Program-made: the position numbers and the translations under genes
NCBI GenBank assembly: GCA_900169235.1
Contig: FWCC01000140.1
Coordinates: 124,001-188,000, forward strand
Origin: Zarea fungicola
Taxonomy: Eukaryota; Ascomycota; Sordariomycetes; Hypocreales; Cordycipitaceae
Direction: 5' to 3'
DNA length: 64,000 bases
The notes under the pieces: model-generated
Seen by the model: only the letters and a program-made list of their open reading frames with translations
What the model was told of the DNA's origin: nothing
Databases searched by the model: none
In this document: piece by piece, positions 1 to 11,300 of the stretch
How positions within the stretch are numbered: the stretch's first letter is position 1
Layout: every line of letters begins with the position of its first letter

Positions 1-1900
1 ACAGAACGGGTCTATATCAAGGCCAGTTGCAACGACTTCGAACAAAATTTCGCAAGGCCAGAACCCGGATGCTGGTATACTAAATACTAATCCTCTGCCA
101 TCCGTGAACCTCGCACAACAAGAACGCAATCAAAGGCTCGAAAGAGCTCGCCAGTTACAACAACAACAACAACCTCCAGGAACCAAATATGTGGTCGTAT
201 TTACAGGACCTCATCAGGCTCGGATGAAGAGTCTGCTAGAGAACCTTTCAGGGAAAAACAATGAGCTCACACAGCTACTTGAGCTCCCTGATTTGAGTTT
301 TGAGAATCCACTTCTCCATATTCGGAACGGGGCAGACCGACCAACCCTTTGGCAGGATAATGAACTAGTCCGCGACGATTTGTTTCGCCTTCACGAAACA
401 CTTACTGATGCCAAGTTGATGCTTGAAGACTCTCCTTTGAAGCTTGCAATTCAACTACAAGCAAAGGATTCCAGTGTGCTCAACTGGGTCAAGGTCAATG
501 GATTAGACGGCCAACTCATAAAAAGGCTGCGCCCCAACTTCTTCCGCCTGCTGGGGCTGCCGCCGTCTGAGGCAAAGCCAAAACTTCTCATCGCTGGCAC
601 AATATCCTCACCGCGCTCTGGCCAGAGACCGGAGAATGCCACGACTCAAGATAAACTGGCGGCCATAATTGAACAGAGCGGTGGCAACTCAGTCGGCGCG
701 AAGTATAACGACATTGGGGATCTCGCTTTCGACAGTGAACGAGCATTTAATATCCGACATATTACAGATATAGATGGATCTAATTGGGAGGCTGATGAAA
801 GCTTGGATCGTCTGATTGGAAAGAATTGGGAAGAATTCTCCTACGTGGCACGCATCAAGCTGGCCGCTCAAATTGCCCTTGCCTACATCCAGTTCGCATC
901 GGCGAATGACGGATTCATGGTGCGCGAAGCAAAGAGCTATCGTTTCTTTCGCAGCTCTTCCGAGAATCAAGACTGGACCCAAGCCTGGCTCGATAATGGA
1001 TTTGGGTTACCAATACCACAGCCTGAAAACGGAGCTCAGCGCTCTCCAAGCGAAGTGGAGGCCAGTCGTGTAAATGCAGCAAAGGAACTTGGCAGATTAC
1101 TCTATCAGCTCACTAGCGGCCGCACGCTGGATGGCAGCGAATATTCGGCTCAGGATACGGTTTGCATTCAGTCTCTACGTCACGTCTCGGATAAATGTGG
1201 CGGCTACGTCAGTTGCATTGTGAAGGCATGCTTCTCCACCGTTAGGAGATCAGGACAGCAGGACCCATCCTACGTGATTATTGAAGAGGTCGCATACGCT
1301 TTGGAGCGGCTTGCCACGGAGTTGAATAAAGAGACGGAAAGAGAGCAACGCCGTACGGCGGATATTGTTGGCGGTGAACCAGGCTTGACGGCCGAAGACT
1401 TGGCTCCCCAGCCTTCAAGTAATGAAGAAGTTCTGCGACAAGATTTACAGGTGGAGGGTGCCTCTGCGGTATCAGTCCCCGCAACATCAGCGCCAGTTCA
1501 GACAACAGAAGAACTCACGGTCGATCATAACCTATCACCTCAGCAGCAGGAGTCGGCTCATCGGTCCAATGTCGATGCGCAGACCGAAGCAGTAGATCAG
1601 ACCCTGTTATGCCACCAGGGCGAGACCAACTCGGGATACCAATTAGAACATGGCCCGAGCCCGGGCGCTTCAGTTGGAGCAAATTTAATGCCAGGGCATT
1701 CGAGAGAACAACCAAGGACTGTTCCTCAGTCAGCTGCGGGATTCCCACTCCAAACCCGCGCGAATGGCGCAGTACCATCATTTCCAGAAGCTCCAGACCA
1801 CGCACCCGAGTCGTCATCAGTGCCAGCATTTCCAAAAGCTCCAGACCACACGCTGGAGTCGTCATCAGAGGAAATCTACGAAGATAGACTAGCCAATTAA
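1..1900 (+). CDS. DUF7580-like (HeLo-associated) protein, 5' end outside the window
   Basis: The frame is open without a stop from base 2 to the stop at 1898-1900. The codon at 104 is GTG and not a eukaryotic start, so the N-terminus lies left of the window. The visible part has a Gln-rich stretch, a region with FNIRHITDID, then a helical block (ARIKLAAQIALAYIQFAS, AKELGRLLYQLTSG, GGYVSCIVKACF). This block resembles the C-terminal domain (DUF7580-like) that follows HeLo or prion-inhibition domains in many fungal proteins. No HeLo domain is visible; it may be upstream. The last ~150 residues are low complexity and end in two 16-residue repeats beginning FPEAPDH and FPKAPDH. The domain call rests on pattern recognition. 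A role in fungal self/nonself or stress signalling is only inference. Confidence 0.6.
   Translation, partial: QNGSISRPVATTSNKISQGQNPDAGILNTNPLPSVNLAQQERNQRLERARQLQQQQQPPGTKYVVVFTGPHQARMKSLLENLSGKNNELTQLLELPDLSFENPLLHIRNGADRPTLWQDNELVRDDLFRLHETLTDAKLMLEDSPLKLAIQLQAKDSSVLNWVKVNGLDGQLIKRLRPNFFRLLGLPPSEAKPKLLIAGTISSPRSGQRPENATTQDKLAAIIEQSGGNSVGAKYNDIGDLAFDSERAFNIRHITDIDGSNWEADESLDRLIGKNWEEFSYVARIKLAAQIALAYIQFASANDGFMVREAKSYRFFRSSSENQDWTQAWLDNGFGLPIPQPENGAQRSPSEVEASRVNAAKELGRLLYQLTSGRTLDGSEYSAQDTVCIQSLRHVSDKCGGYVSCIVKACFSTVRRSGQQDPSYVIIEEVAYALERLATELNKETEREQRRTADIVGGEPGLTAEDLAPQPSSNEEVLRQDLQVEGASAVSVPATSAPVQTTEELTVDHNLSPQQQESAHRSNVDAQTEAVDQTLLCHQGETNSGYQLEHGPSPGASVGANLMPGHSREQPRTVPQSAAGFPLQTRANGAVPSFPEAPDHAPESSSVPAFPKAPDHTLESSSEEIYEDRLAN
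1779..1869 (+). repeat. 48-bp tandem duplication in coding sequence
   Basis: Two copies with a 48-bp period start at 1779 and 1827 (cores CATTTCC[A]AAGCTCCAGACCA). They encode the 16-residue FPxAPDH..ESSS repeats in the disordered tail of the DUF7580-like protein. A few substitutions separate the copies, and the unit keeps the frame. Confidence 0.85.
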
Positions 1901-2603
1901 TCGTAATCAAGCCTGGACGCTGGCTAAGCTAATTTCCGCCAGGGGATTTGCGAGGGTCGAAATATTCTCTGGCGTATTCTCCTGCCAAGTGCATGATTGT
2001 ATATATACGCCAGATTGACGAGGCTTTATACACAGAAATCTCAGCTAGATAGTCCAGGTTCTCATTTCTTCTCTCTTTTTTTTTACACGAGTGCTTGGAA
2101 AGAACTGTAATATTAATGCATTGACTACTAGGAGAGGGAGTAATTGTATGGCTACAGAAATCCTATTGTTCCAATGTAATAGTTCAGTGGAACGATAGCC
2201 TGAGGCTGGGTAAGTCTAGCTGAAGATCGTCTCGCGACGATCTTGTCAACCGTTCAATGCTACCCAGTGCATTAATGCGTAGTGACTCTGAGCGTAGGTA
2301 CTCTCACACTAGGTCTCTGGTTCATCAAAACCCTCAGTCAAACAACTGCAGTAGCTGAAAAGTGCCGCTACCTAACATTTTTTTCATTGCATTAAAATAC
2401 CATCAGTGACGGTGACTATTTGGTCACTAGTTCATTAAGATGGCAGAAGCCGCCTTGAGGCTGAACGTGCTGGTCAGTTCAGCTGAAGCCGGCGGTGGCG
2501 TCTTTGCTTCACAACAGGTAACTCGTCCCTCAGGACAACATTTCAGGCAAAAATGCGTAGTTGATAATCCTTTCGGAGTTTCAAGTTTGGGCTAGATTGT
2601 ACT
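1901..2603. other. Intergenic, no gene seen
   Basis: Between two plus-strand genes. It contains a T-rich tract near 2080 and no convincing coding signal. It should hold the 3' end of the upstream gene and the promoter of the membrane protein gene. Confidence 0.5.
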
Positions 2604-4889
2604 ATGTATTTTTACATTGTTCTCTTCTCGGCTGCTTGTGTGGTCTGCAGCTGCTCACCACTGGTTGATCCTTGTGAGATGATCCCCTCTTCACTGGATG
2701 CAAGGCAACTGTCAGTGTCAGGAAACGGTGCAAACAGCACCCAGTTTGGACCTTCAAATACGCCGCTTGTGAGAGGTCTTACCACCTCAATCGCCGGGGC
2801 GATAGCCATATGGACTGGGGTCACATATACCTTCATTATCTCTCGCAGCCCGTCCCTAGCGCAGGGCCTGGCGTTGCCGCTGCGGAGCTTGGAGCGAAGC
2901 CTTTCCACTATACTCGCCGAGGCCTGGGTCTCCAAACTACTTTCTCCTCTCGAGCGTGAGCGTATGGGCTGCTTACAGGTTCTCCGACTTGAGGAAAGAA
3001 AGTGCCCTATACAAGTCTCTGATCTTCAAGACAATGCTGTCTTTGATCGTCCCAACATACCCAATCCCGTTCAAGAAACGGCAGGGCTTAGCGAAGAAGG
3101 TTCAAGTAGGCGAGACTCCAATCTTGCTGCAAGAGACTCTGATGATACGGAAGAGGATTCTGAGCCAGCGTTCTTCGGCCGCGGGCATGAAGAGGTTGAC
3201 CAAAGTTCGGTCCCTCGCGAGGATCAGATACTTTATCAGAGTACCAAGAGCGCTCATCAAATTTGGCTTAACCCTGCTTCCTCGGTCATCAAAAATATCA
3301 TTATATTAGGAATCTGGGAGTTTTGGAGTTTCTGGATGGTTCTAGCTATGGTTGCGCTCACTGTGGTCTATAACGGCTTCATTTACCAACAACGTGGCCC
3401 AGACGCAGTTCTTCGACTCGTCTTGATTTGCATATATGCGACCATTAATTTTGCGCACATGGGTGTCACCTGGATATATCTATGGAGAATTCTTGATTCA
3501 GTGGGAAACCAGGTCTGCTGGGTTATCATCTCGAGAGTGTTCGTTTTCTTCTCACCAGAAAACCACCGCAAATCACGACAAGGCATCAACGACAGTGATC
3601 AGGGATGCTTGTGGGATCCAGAGATTCCTCTGTACTTGCGGTCATTCCAATGCGAGCTCCTTGGTCCGATCAAAACCGTGAAACTATGTAGAAGCGCCAA
3701 TACATCCTTGACAGTTGACAAACTGGGTGGATCTAGTCAAGATGTGTCCGCAAACTGGGAGGGAACTTATAGCGATCCGAAAATATTTCTCAAAGACTGG
3801 GAGGGGCCAAAAACTACAGCGGAGGACGATTTGAAGCCTTTGATAGACGTGGAAATCAAGGCCTTGGAGAAAGCTGCGGAATCCGGGCTGGAAAAGCAGC
3901 TTGCCAACGTCATTATCTTGCTGGGCATTTGCTTGTCAACTGGACTGGCGCCGTGGACGACAATACAGTCAAAGGACTCAACAGCCACACAGATCGGTTC
4001 CTACGCTATCATTCTATCCATTAGCACAGGGTCTGCAGCACTGGTTGCCAGCCTAAGCTACCTTAGCAATGCTGCAGCCTCGGTGGAGACGTTACGGCGA
4101 CTGCAATATCATATACTGTCTTTATCAAAAGAGGAGTATGAGATGAATCTGTCTGCAAGGACCGCCCGGTATGGCAGCAGAGCTTGTGAGGTTGCAAAAA
4201 TTACCTACTTATTCGAATTCGGCGATCTTTTCGACAGCACGAGCCATCAGCTGAAGCTATTGTGGCTACTTTGGGGTCCGTTCCTGGGTCTCCTGTCAAA
4301 GCCACGAAAGAACCAATATAAGGAGAGTCAAAGACAAGGATGGGGCTCCGTATTGGATGTAGAAGCCGCACAGCCTCTTCAGGAGTCTACGACTACTGAC
4401 GAGGATTCTGACCAGCATGCCGACCAACATTCTGACGATAATGCGATGCGCTTCACAATTCCCAACTCTTCTTATACAGCCGACAATCCAGTGCCTGGAG
4501 ATGCCAATCCTCTGCCACCTACAGATGTAGGAGCTGCGCTTACTACGGCACATTCGCTCTTTCAATTCGACACGTCCAAGTACAGGCTGCGTAAGGCTGA
4601 CTTGAATGAGGTGGATGATCATGTCGCTCGGGTGCGAGTAAAACAGCAATCGCAGAGTATTGTGGCAGGCCAAGGGCAGAGGCAAGGTTCCAATGTCCCT
4701 GAACCAGCTTCTACTCTCGTGGAAGGTACGATTCCATATGGTGAGAACGTCGGGGATTCTATCCCATTACACAATCAACCTCCCTCGGTCGGATCGTCTG
4801 GACGAATGGGAAACGGGGCGATGGAAACAGCTCAAGGCGAAACAAATGGGCCTGAGGCGTCGGTGTCGAGAGTCGCCCCTACATTATAG
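2604..4889 (+). CDS. Fungal multi-pass membrane protein of unknown function
   Basis: A 761-residue single-exon ORF with a good ATG. I do not recognise the family. Hydrophobic segments by eye: 3-20 (signal peptide or first helix), 58-80, 230-257, 268-293, 302-316, 432-450, 463-487 and a short one at 550-565. An acidic cytoplasm-like loop (about 160-215) separates the first helices from the central group. The C-terminal ~190 residues are hydrophilic, rich in D/S/Q and probably disordered. There are no catalytic motifs. Small introns inside the model cannot be excluded, but the frame is open throughout. It lies on the same strand as the DUF7580-like gene; a functional link is not shown. Confidence 0.7.
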   Translation: MYFYIVLFSAACVVCSCSPLVDPCEMIPSSLDARQLSVSGNGANSTQFGPSNTPLVRGLTTSIAGAIAIWTGVTYTFIISRSPSLAQGLALPLRSLERSLSTILAEAWVSKLLSPLERERMGCLQVLRLEERKCPIQVSDLQDNAVFDRPNIPNPVQETAGLSEEGSSRRDSNLAARDSDDTEEDSEPAFFGRGHEEVDQSSVPREDQILYQSTKSAHQIWLNPASSVIKNIIILGIWEFWSFWMVLAMVALTVVYNGFIYQQRGPDAVLRLVLICIYATINFAHMGVTWIYLWRILDSVGNQVCWVIISRVFVFFSPENHRKSRQGINDSDQGCLWDPEIPLYLRSFQCELLGPIKTVKLCRSANTSLTVDKLGGSSQDVSANWEGTYSDPKIFLKDWEGPKTTAEDDLKPLIDVEIKALEKAAESGLEKQLANVIILLGICLSTGLAPWTTIQSKDSTATQIGSYAIILSISTGSAALVASLSYLSNAAASVETLRRLQYHILSLSKEEYEMNLSARTARYGSRACEVAKITYLFEFGDLFDSTSHQLKLLWLLWGPFLGLLSKPRKNQYKESQRQGWGSVLDVEAAQPLQESTTTDEDSDQHADQHSDDNAMRFTIPNSSYTADNPVPGDANPLPPTDVGAALTTAHSLFQFDTSKYRLRKADLNEVDDHVARVRVKQQSQSIVAGQGQRQGSNVPEPASTLVEGTIPYGENVGDSIPLHNQPPSVGSSGRMGNGAMETAQGETNGPEASVSRVAPTL

Positions 4890-5546
4890 ACTCAGCATCG
4901 CCAAGATGTGCAGAGTATCAATTGGCTCCAGAGGTTTACTCTCATATCGCCGGCATATTCCCAATCTCAAACTGGCTCAACGCGCTTTACGGGGATAATG
5001 GATGGTTTTCTCCGTCTACCGGTGCGGACAGCGCCTTATCGTGGACGTGTTAAATATAGCTTGTATTTGAAGGTAACAACATTGACACGAGGCACATTTT
5101 TTAGTTGAAAACACTCGTACTCAGTACTAGCTGTAACATTACAGCGTCTAAACTGCCACTTTTCAGTTGTACTGGTCATGACTTTGCACTAAAGACGCCT
5201 GATGCAACACACTCATGGTTTCGAGCGGCAAAAGATCCGAATCCAGCTGACATCTTTACAATGCTAACCTTGCTGAATGTATTATTAGAATAAAATCCCT
5301 CCTGGAGGTTTCTGGAATCTCTTTTTCAAGTATTCTCATGCATCATACAAACGATGATCTTCGTATCAGGCATTATTCTTGTAGTGGGTCGCACAGTAGG
5401 CTGTGAGACGGGTTTTCGCACCATCAGCTGCATTCTGCAGAATCCTCCGTGCCCTGAACACTTTTCTATTCCCCGATAATCACATCTGAGGGTTCTGTAC
5501 ACAGTAGAGCGGCCCTCTAGACGAGGTACACTCGACTGCAGACAGA
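4890..5546. other. Intergenic, no gene seen
   Basis: Only short ORFs without recognisable content. It presumably contains the terminator of the membrane protein gene and the promoter of the nucleotidyltransferase gene. Confidence 0.5.
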
Positions 5547-6173
5547 ATGGCAGAGTCTAGTCCCGTCAACCCGGCGCAATTGCCGCTTGACCAGCAGCTC
5601 ACGCATCTCCGCACCATTCTCTCGACGAACAAGACTTTGGTCGAGGTCCTCGAGCGGTCTGTAACTCTTGATATGCCAAATTGGTATCTCGCTGCCGGTG
5701 CCGTCTCTCAAACCATCTGGAACCACATGTCAGGCATGGCGCCAGACACGGGCATCTCCGATTACGATATTGTCTACCATGACGCCAGTGACCTCTCCTG
5801 GGACGCCGAAGACAAGTATATTCAGAGGGCAAAGTCGCTCTTTGCGGATATGCCAGAGGTGGAGATTGAGATTCGTAACCAGGCACGCGTGCATCTGTGG
5901 TACGAGGAAAAATACGGCGTGAAGTGTCCGCCGCACAGGAGCGTCGAGGCGGGCATAGATACGTGGATCTCGACGAGCGCCATGATCGGGATACGGCTGA
6001 ATAAACAAGATGATACTTGGACTGTTTATGCGCCGAGGGGGTTGTCCGACTACTTCAACATGGTGGCGAGGCCGAATGCTTCGCTGGGACTGAAGGAGAA
6101 TTATGACAAAAAGGCGGCACGCTGGAAGGGAATATGGGACAAGCTGACTGTTGAACCATGGCCAGCAGGTTGA
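5547..6173 (+). CDS. Nucleotidyltransferase family protein (NTP_transf_6 / DUF2204-like)
   Basis: A 208-residue single-exon protein. The fold is indicated by WYLAAGAVSQTIWNHMSG (residues ~47-64) followed by the acidic pair in DYDIVYHD (~70-77). This is the hG-x..D-x-D arrangement of the minimal nucleotidyltransferase superfamily, as in PF06042. Later conserved blocks are RNQARVHLWYEEKYG, an aromatic/proline stretch CPPHRSVEAGIDTW, and YAPRGLSDYFNMVARPN. The length fits the family, which occurs in bacteria and fungi as a stand-alone enzyme whose substrate is unknown. The ATG at 5547 gives the full conserved N-terminus. No neighbour suggests a pathway. Confidence 0.85.
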   Translation: MAESSPVNPAQLPLDQQLTHLRTILSTNKTLVEVLERSVTLDMPNWYLAAGAVSQTIWNHMSGMAPDTGISDYDIVYHDASDLSWDAEDKYIQRAKSLFADMPEVEIEIRNQARVHLWYEEKYGVKCPPHRSVEAGIDTWISTSAMIGIRLNKQDDTWTVYAPRGLSDYFNMVARPNASLGLKENYDKKAARWKGIWDKLTVEPWPAG

Positions 6174-7164
6174 AGATGGATCAGGCTATTACTTCCAATT
6201 ATTCCGGGTCCTTTCATGCGTTTATCATGAGATATGGATACTCCCTTCAAGCGCTTATACATGAGATATGATCAATAATGCATAGGAAAACGGAGCACAC
6301 CCAACTACTTTCAAGTCAATATAGTATCCAGTTCCTTCTTCATGTATAGTTTGCAATCACGCTCAATACTCTAGGGTACTGTGCCTCCCAGTCAGTGCCG
6401 TCGTATCGGTAATCTGGAAGGTGCAGACTGCGGAGTGTCAGTGATCCATCGTACTACAAGCTGTTTACCGGATGTACCAACAATACAGCCGTAACAGAAT
6501 GTAAGCTGGCTTTAGGAGCTGCTGATTCCTTTCAATAGCGCATCATTTACGCAGCTGTGATATCTCTGCAGGCCACGTTTTGTGACCGGAGTGCTGGCCC
6601 CAACGCAATTAAGACGCCGGCCAGTTTCCGAGTTCAGTATCCGTTTGCTCCAAAATTCAGGTGTTGCCTCATCACATTATGTGCATAGCCACATCGTTCG
6701 GGTGTACTATAGTCTCCGCTGCCGAGAGTCTGGGCAAAGTTTAAACTCGCACCATGCCATGTCCCTCAGCTCACAATCACCACTTTGTCGACGTGCCAAG
6801 CTCAAAAGTTCCTTCACCTTGGCATAGCATGAGACTAAAATTTTCACAGGTTGGCTCAAAAACGTAGCCAATACTGGTCTTGTAGATAGGGTTTAAAAGC
6901 TGTTGGCTGTAGGTTGGCATGCTTCAGCACGGCCGAAAACCCAAAAGCTTGGCACCTTTGAGTTTCATTGTTACATGGCCTCGTTGCATGGCCTGGCTGA
7001 ATCATATCCTTCGATCACAGTCGGAAAACATTTGTCATTGCCGCATTCCAGCTTCGCCCTTGCCCGATCTCTGCCACTCTAGTGCCTTTGGGCTTTGACG
7101 AAAGTTTTGATCCAAGCCACAGGATTCCCACTTAAACATCGCCTGATTCTTTACTTCCACCGTT

Positions 7165-7211
7165 CAACCGGGGCCGCGGATCAAAGTTCGTGAACGCCTC
7201 AAACCCGGTTG
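7165..7211. repeat. Short inverted repeat, 8-bp arms
   Basis: CAACCGGG at 7165-7172 pairs with CCCGGTTG at 7204-7211 across 31 bases. The CCG/CGG content could also serve as a Zn2Cys6 factor site. Seen directly; function unknown. Confidence 0.6.
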
Positions 7212-7292
7212 GACGAGCCTGTGGGTAGATATCCACTTGGCAGATCCCTTTCCGTTCAGAAGTTTCTATCGGAATATTGTAGTTAGCGCAGC

Positions 7293-7328
7293 AATAGAGT
7301 TTTCAAAGATTTAGAAGGAAACTCTATT
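7293..7328. repeat. Hairpin-forming inverted repeat, perfect 10-bp arms
   Basis: AATAGAGTTT (7293-7302) and AAACTCTATT (7319-7328) are perfect reverse complements with a 16-base loop. It sits immediately left of a GC-rich island. It is not followed by any recognisable gene. Confidence 0.75.
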
Positions 7329-7332
7329 CCAA

Positions 7333-7445
7333 CTAGCAGCGGCGAGCGATGGCCGGCGGTCGCTGTGGGGCCGGGTTGGCCGTGGCCGGGAGACTCGGAG
7401 CTCCCTTGACCGAAAACCCGAGTCCGTCAGGCCGAAAGCCTCGCA
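7333..7445. other. GC-rich island with internal inverted repeats
   Basis: About 110 bases dense in CGG and CCG triplets within otherwise average intergenic DNA. GACTCGG (7392-7398) pairs with CCGAGTC (7418-7424), and AGCGA/TCGCT flank another small stem near 7345-7363. Two readings are possible: a cluster of Zn2Cys6 regulator sites, or a structured non-coding RNA. It does not match the parts of fungal rRNA I know. Confidence 0.4.
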
Positions 7446-8318
7446 GTACTGGTTCATTGGTCCGGCTAATATTTCTCCTGGATATAGAGTTCTCTAATCC
7501 TTTATTGGATGGTGAAAATTGAGTTTCATGCCCCAGAAACTACCACTCTGGGTCTTGCTACAGTAATCCTTGTTGCAGACGCGGTGTTATTTGCTACATT
7601 CCAGTCGCTCGACGCGTTTGGCATCCGGAACTGCAAGAGTAGACGGAACGAAATCTATTCCGAAGCGAAATTTCTTTCAAGTGACATCGCACGTTGGTTG
7701 TACAGTTGCATGAGCGATTGCCGGTGACAGAGTTTATCCACCACACGGCACGAAAAGATCGGTTCAAGGGCACAGCAACTGCGAGCATCGTGGGAGCAGT
7801 ATGCAAATACTGTAGATTTTTGCGCCCAATACAATCAGTAGACGCCACGGCGATGGATTTCGGCAGCGCTAGGTGACGTATTGTGAAAGTTGAACGCCTC
7901 AGACTGTCACGCAAACATTCCGCGCAACGTAACCTCACCAACTATCTATTTAGCTACTCAAGAGCAGAGAGTTTGAACTCCCGTGCCTGTTGGTGTGCCA
8001 TTATGGAACATCGGAACTTTTCTCAGTCTAGGGTACAACCGGCCACTGAATACTACCCAACAGTACCATGTTTGGTAACTGTCACCTGCCTTGCAAGGCT
8101 ACCCACCATACATTCCGTCATAGTTGCTCTTCTTAGGCATCTAGATTTGTTTGCTCAATGAATACCTGGCTCTAACTTGAGTCTGAGTCTAGGAATTTGA
8201 AAACCCAGACTTGTGTAGCACCGAGTAAAGTTAAGATGCAGTCACTGTTACACTTGACGGGGAGGCATCACGCCATCGTACACTATCGAAAAGTGAGACA
8301 AAATGTGCATGCGAAATC

Positions 8319-8369
8319 TGGCGCCCAACGCACGGCACCCTACCGAGCGTCACCGAGGCTTGGGCGCCA
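8319..8369. repeat. Inverted repeat, perfect 10-bp arms
   Basis: TGGCGCCCAA (8319-8328) and TTGGGCGCCA (8360-8369) are separated by 31 bases. No adjacent gene explains it. It could be a hairpin or a paired protein-binding site. Confidence 0.65.
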
Positions 8370-11300
8370 AACTATGCAGAAAGCTGCTTCCAACTCGTAG
8401 CATCTCTTACTACGCGTTCAAGTGCCTTGACCCTCAAATATGACATTATAAAGAAGTATTGCGGCTGCAAATACTGTCTGGTCCCACTTGTTCCCCGCCG
8501 GAAAGGACGAGAGACATACATTTCACTGTAGTTTGCCTGCCTGCCTACGTGGCAATCACACGGCCAGCGGAGATGGGGCGGCCGCACAGGGAAAGATCTT
8601 GCATTCCCGATGGCGGTGGCGAGATAATGGGGGAGGGGAGGGTCAGCTGTGCCGTGCACAGATGTGCTTGTTGAATTTACAATTCATCCAGACTCGTCTA
8701 GACTTCTACTCGAGAACAAAAGCAAGGCAGTTGGTTACATTGACAAACAAAACAGGATGAGCGTCAAAGACAAAAGCGTATTACCATGTCGCAGGCACGC
8801 GGAAATAATGAACATTCCGCGATTTGTCAGTGGCCGTTGCGACTCAACGCCACTCTTGGCGTTTCCATACCCACAATGTGTGTCTTGAATGCATGCCAAA
8901 AAGCAAGACGATATATCACGCGCATGAAGACTGCAGCTTGCAGGAGGCTATGCATTTTCTTTTGCCTAATGTGGAATGTCGGCGGTGAAAGAGAATCGAT
9001 CAAAGGCGGTTTACCTGCAGCATATACTCACCGCTAGATAATGCAGTTCTTACGCTAAAAAAAGGCTCGCCGAAGACGAAAAAGCAATCAAGATGGGATC
9101 AAAAGAAAGATGGCATGACGGGTGTCTAATTCCCGTGGCGTATGTGATAGACATTTCTCCGAATCAAAATAAATGGAAAAAGGAATTGTAGGCTGACAGG
9201 GGAAAAAGCAAAGATGATGGCAACACAGCAAGAGCTAACATGGTATTTTGTTCTTTTGCTTTTTCTTCTTACATGTTGGCCGCAGACTGTGTGCCATTGC
9301 ACATTGCTTCTTCTGTTCCAAGTCTACGCCACATTCAACGGCTGGCTTTTCTCTGCACAGTCTTAGGTTTTCTTTGCTTTTTCTTGTAAATTGGCGCTCT
9401 ATGCCGGCTTGTTTGCCATGTGCGTTGGGCATGCCACAAGCGCAAAGAAGAAAGAAACATGGCGCAGCGACAAGCAGCCCATTCTTTTGTTTATTGGTCG
9501 ATTGTTTCTTTTCGGCCGATGCTTCCGCTGCCTCAGTTTCTGTCACTTCCCTTAAAAGGCAAGACATGACACCGGCGTCTTACATAAGTTGGGGGTACAC
9601 AGACCTCGCAGTGAGGTTTCTAGTAGGAAAATCTGGCGGTGAGTTCAAGACATCTCTTTGATACAACCATTGGTCGGTATAAGGCCTCAATGAAAGTCGA
9701 AGGAACTTTCCCAAATCCGCCGTGGAGCACACTGCGAAGGACATTGCATCTGCAGGCTTGACAGTCGCTTGGCCAAGACACAACAATGTGATTCCGGTCC
9801 TGGCTCCCGATTGCCCCAGACCCGAACAAGTCATTAATCATCATATTAATTAACTTGACGTGTCTATGGTTGCTTCGTCTGTGGCCTGCAACATTTGTGC
9901 CGGTTCGCTTCCGTTCTCTCTCAGCCACAAGTGAGCGACAGGCTGACGAGGATGTGTGACGGACTGATGCAATAATGCAAGTACCCTCTTTGATGGCTTC
10001 CTGCTCAACAAAAGGCCGCAGACCTTCGGCAGCCTGGGCCTGTGGCGTCAAATAATAAGCCCTTTACAGGAAAGAGGGGGTTGCGGCACCAACGCACTTT
10101 GCCTCCCGGAGGTCACGCTGTCACATTTCTCAGCTCTGGCGATGCCAAGCTGTGGTGTGTGTGCTGACTTAGAGTTTCCTCGGTTCGCCGCCGAGGCCTA
10201 CTTCAACGCCAGCACGGCGGGATTTGGTATCAGCTCCCACGCGCGGAGGGAGCCAGCTGCGAAGAGGAGAGGAGGCTGTACGGAGTATTTCGTAGTCAAA
10301 CTCAAAACTGCCGCTCGCGACTGCAGCCACGAGAGTCTCCTCGTGGAACAAAGCCACTGCATGAGAATCTGCAGGCCTGTCATCCAGCTTCATCCCCACA
10401 CCTTCCATTTATGCATTCTCCCCTGGTGTCATTAGCGCCATGTTGAATTTACCTCATTCGCGAGGCTTGATATCAAACCTGCCAAGTGACGTTTTGTCGG
10501 TCCAATCATTCCCCGACGAAGGGGACTCACACCCACTCGGACAAGATAAACGTGTGGGAGCAAGTAGCCTAAATCGGGCAATAGCACGGCTCATCTCAAA
10601 GGCTCGGCTGGCTCTGCACCGGTCTGGGCCTCTGCCTGCAGTGTCTGGCACTCATCGCTTCGCCACGCCTTGTGCAGTCTCGCAACTTGGGGAAACTGCC
10701 TGAGCACGATATCCACATAGCTGGCACACCATCTCTTAATCAGATATCCAATCACAGCGATGGTCAAACAAACATGCGCTACTCCGTAGTCATCTTCACA
10801 TTGCAGGAAACTAGTCACAGAAACGGCCATAGCCCCAATGAGCACGCACCGGCAAGCAAGGCAAGGTTTCCCAGCCCTTCCCGCCCAGCCAGTTGTTCGG
10901 GGCTGGGACGTATCCGTCGTAGCTAGTAAGCCATCCTTCAATTTCAATACCAATTAAGCCACACGGGAATATGCCGTCATACAGTTTAATCCTTGACAGA
11001 ACATGGAATGCGACGGACTCGGCGACGAAAGTGGCATTTATTATTTACTCATCCCATTCCACAGTGGCGCACCGTCGACAAGGTTTGGCGGCGATATTGC
11101 CTTGTGGTATAAGTATTGTTTATTACGGCATAAAGAATAGCCACGCAGAATATTGACTCCACTGCAGCCAAGCAGTCTGCGGCATAATAATGAACAGATC
11201 GGCACACAACGAGAGTGCCTTCCTGCAAGGAGGCACAGCACGGACAGAGGACAGGCAAAAGGCAAACCTGAGAACGGTGGGTGCACGTCCCCCATTTGGG

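Noticed and set aside
7320..7500. Possible rRNA or other conserved RNA in the GC island
   Set aside because: Compared with remembered fungal LSU and 5S sequence, no match; structure alone is not enough for an RNA gene call.
9248..9661. 137-codon ORF rich in Phe, Cys and Ser
   Set aside because: Low-complexity T-rich DNA translated; no family motif, and an overlapping ORF of similar length exists on the other strand.
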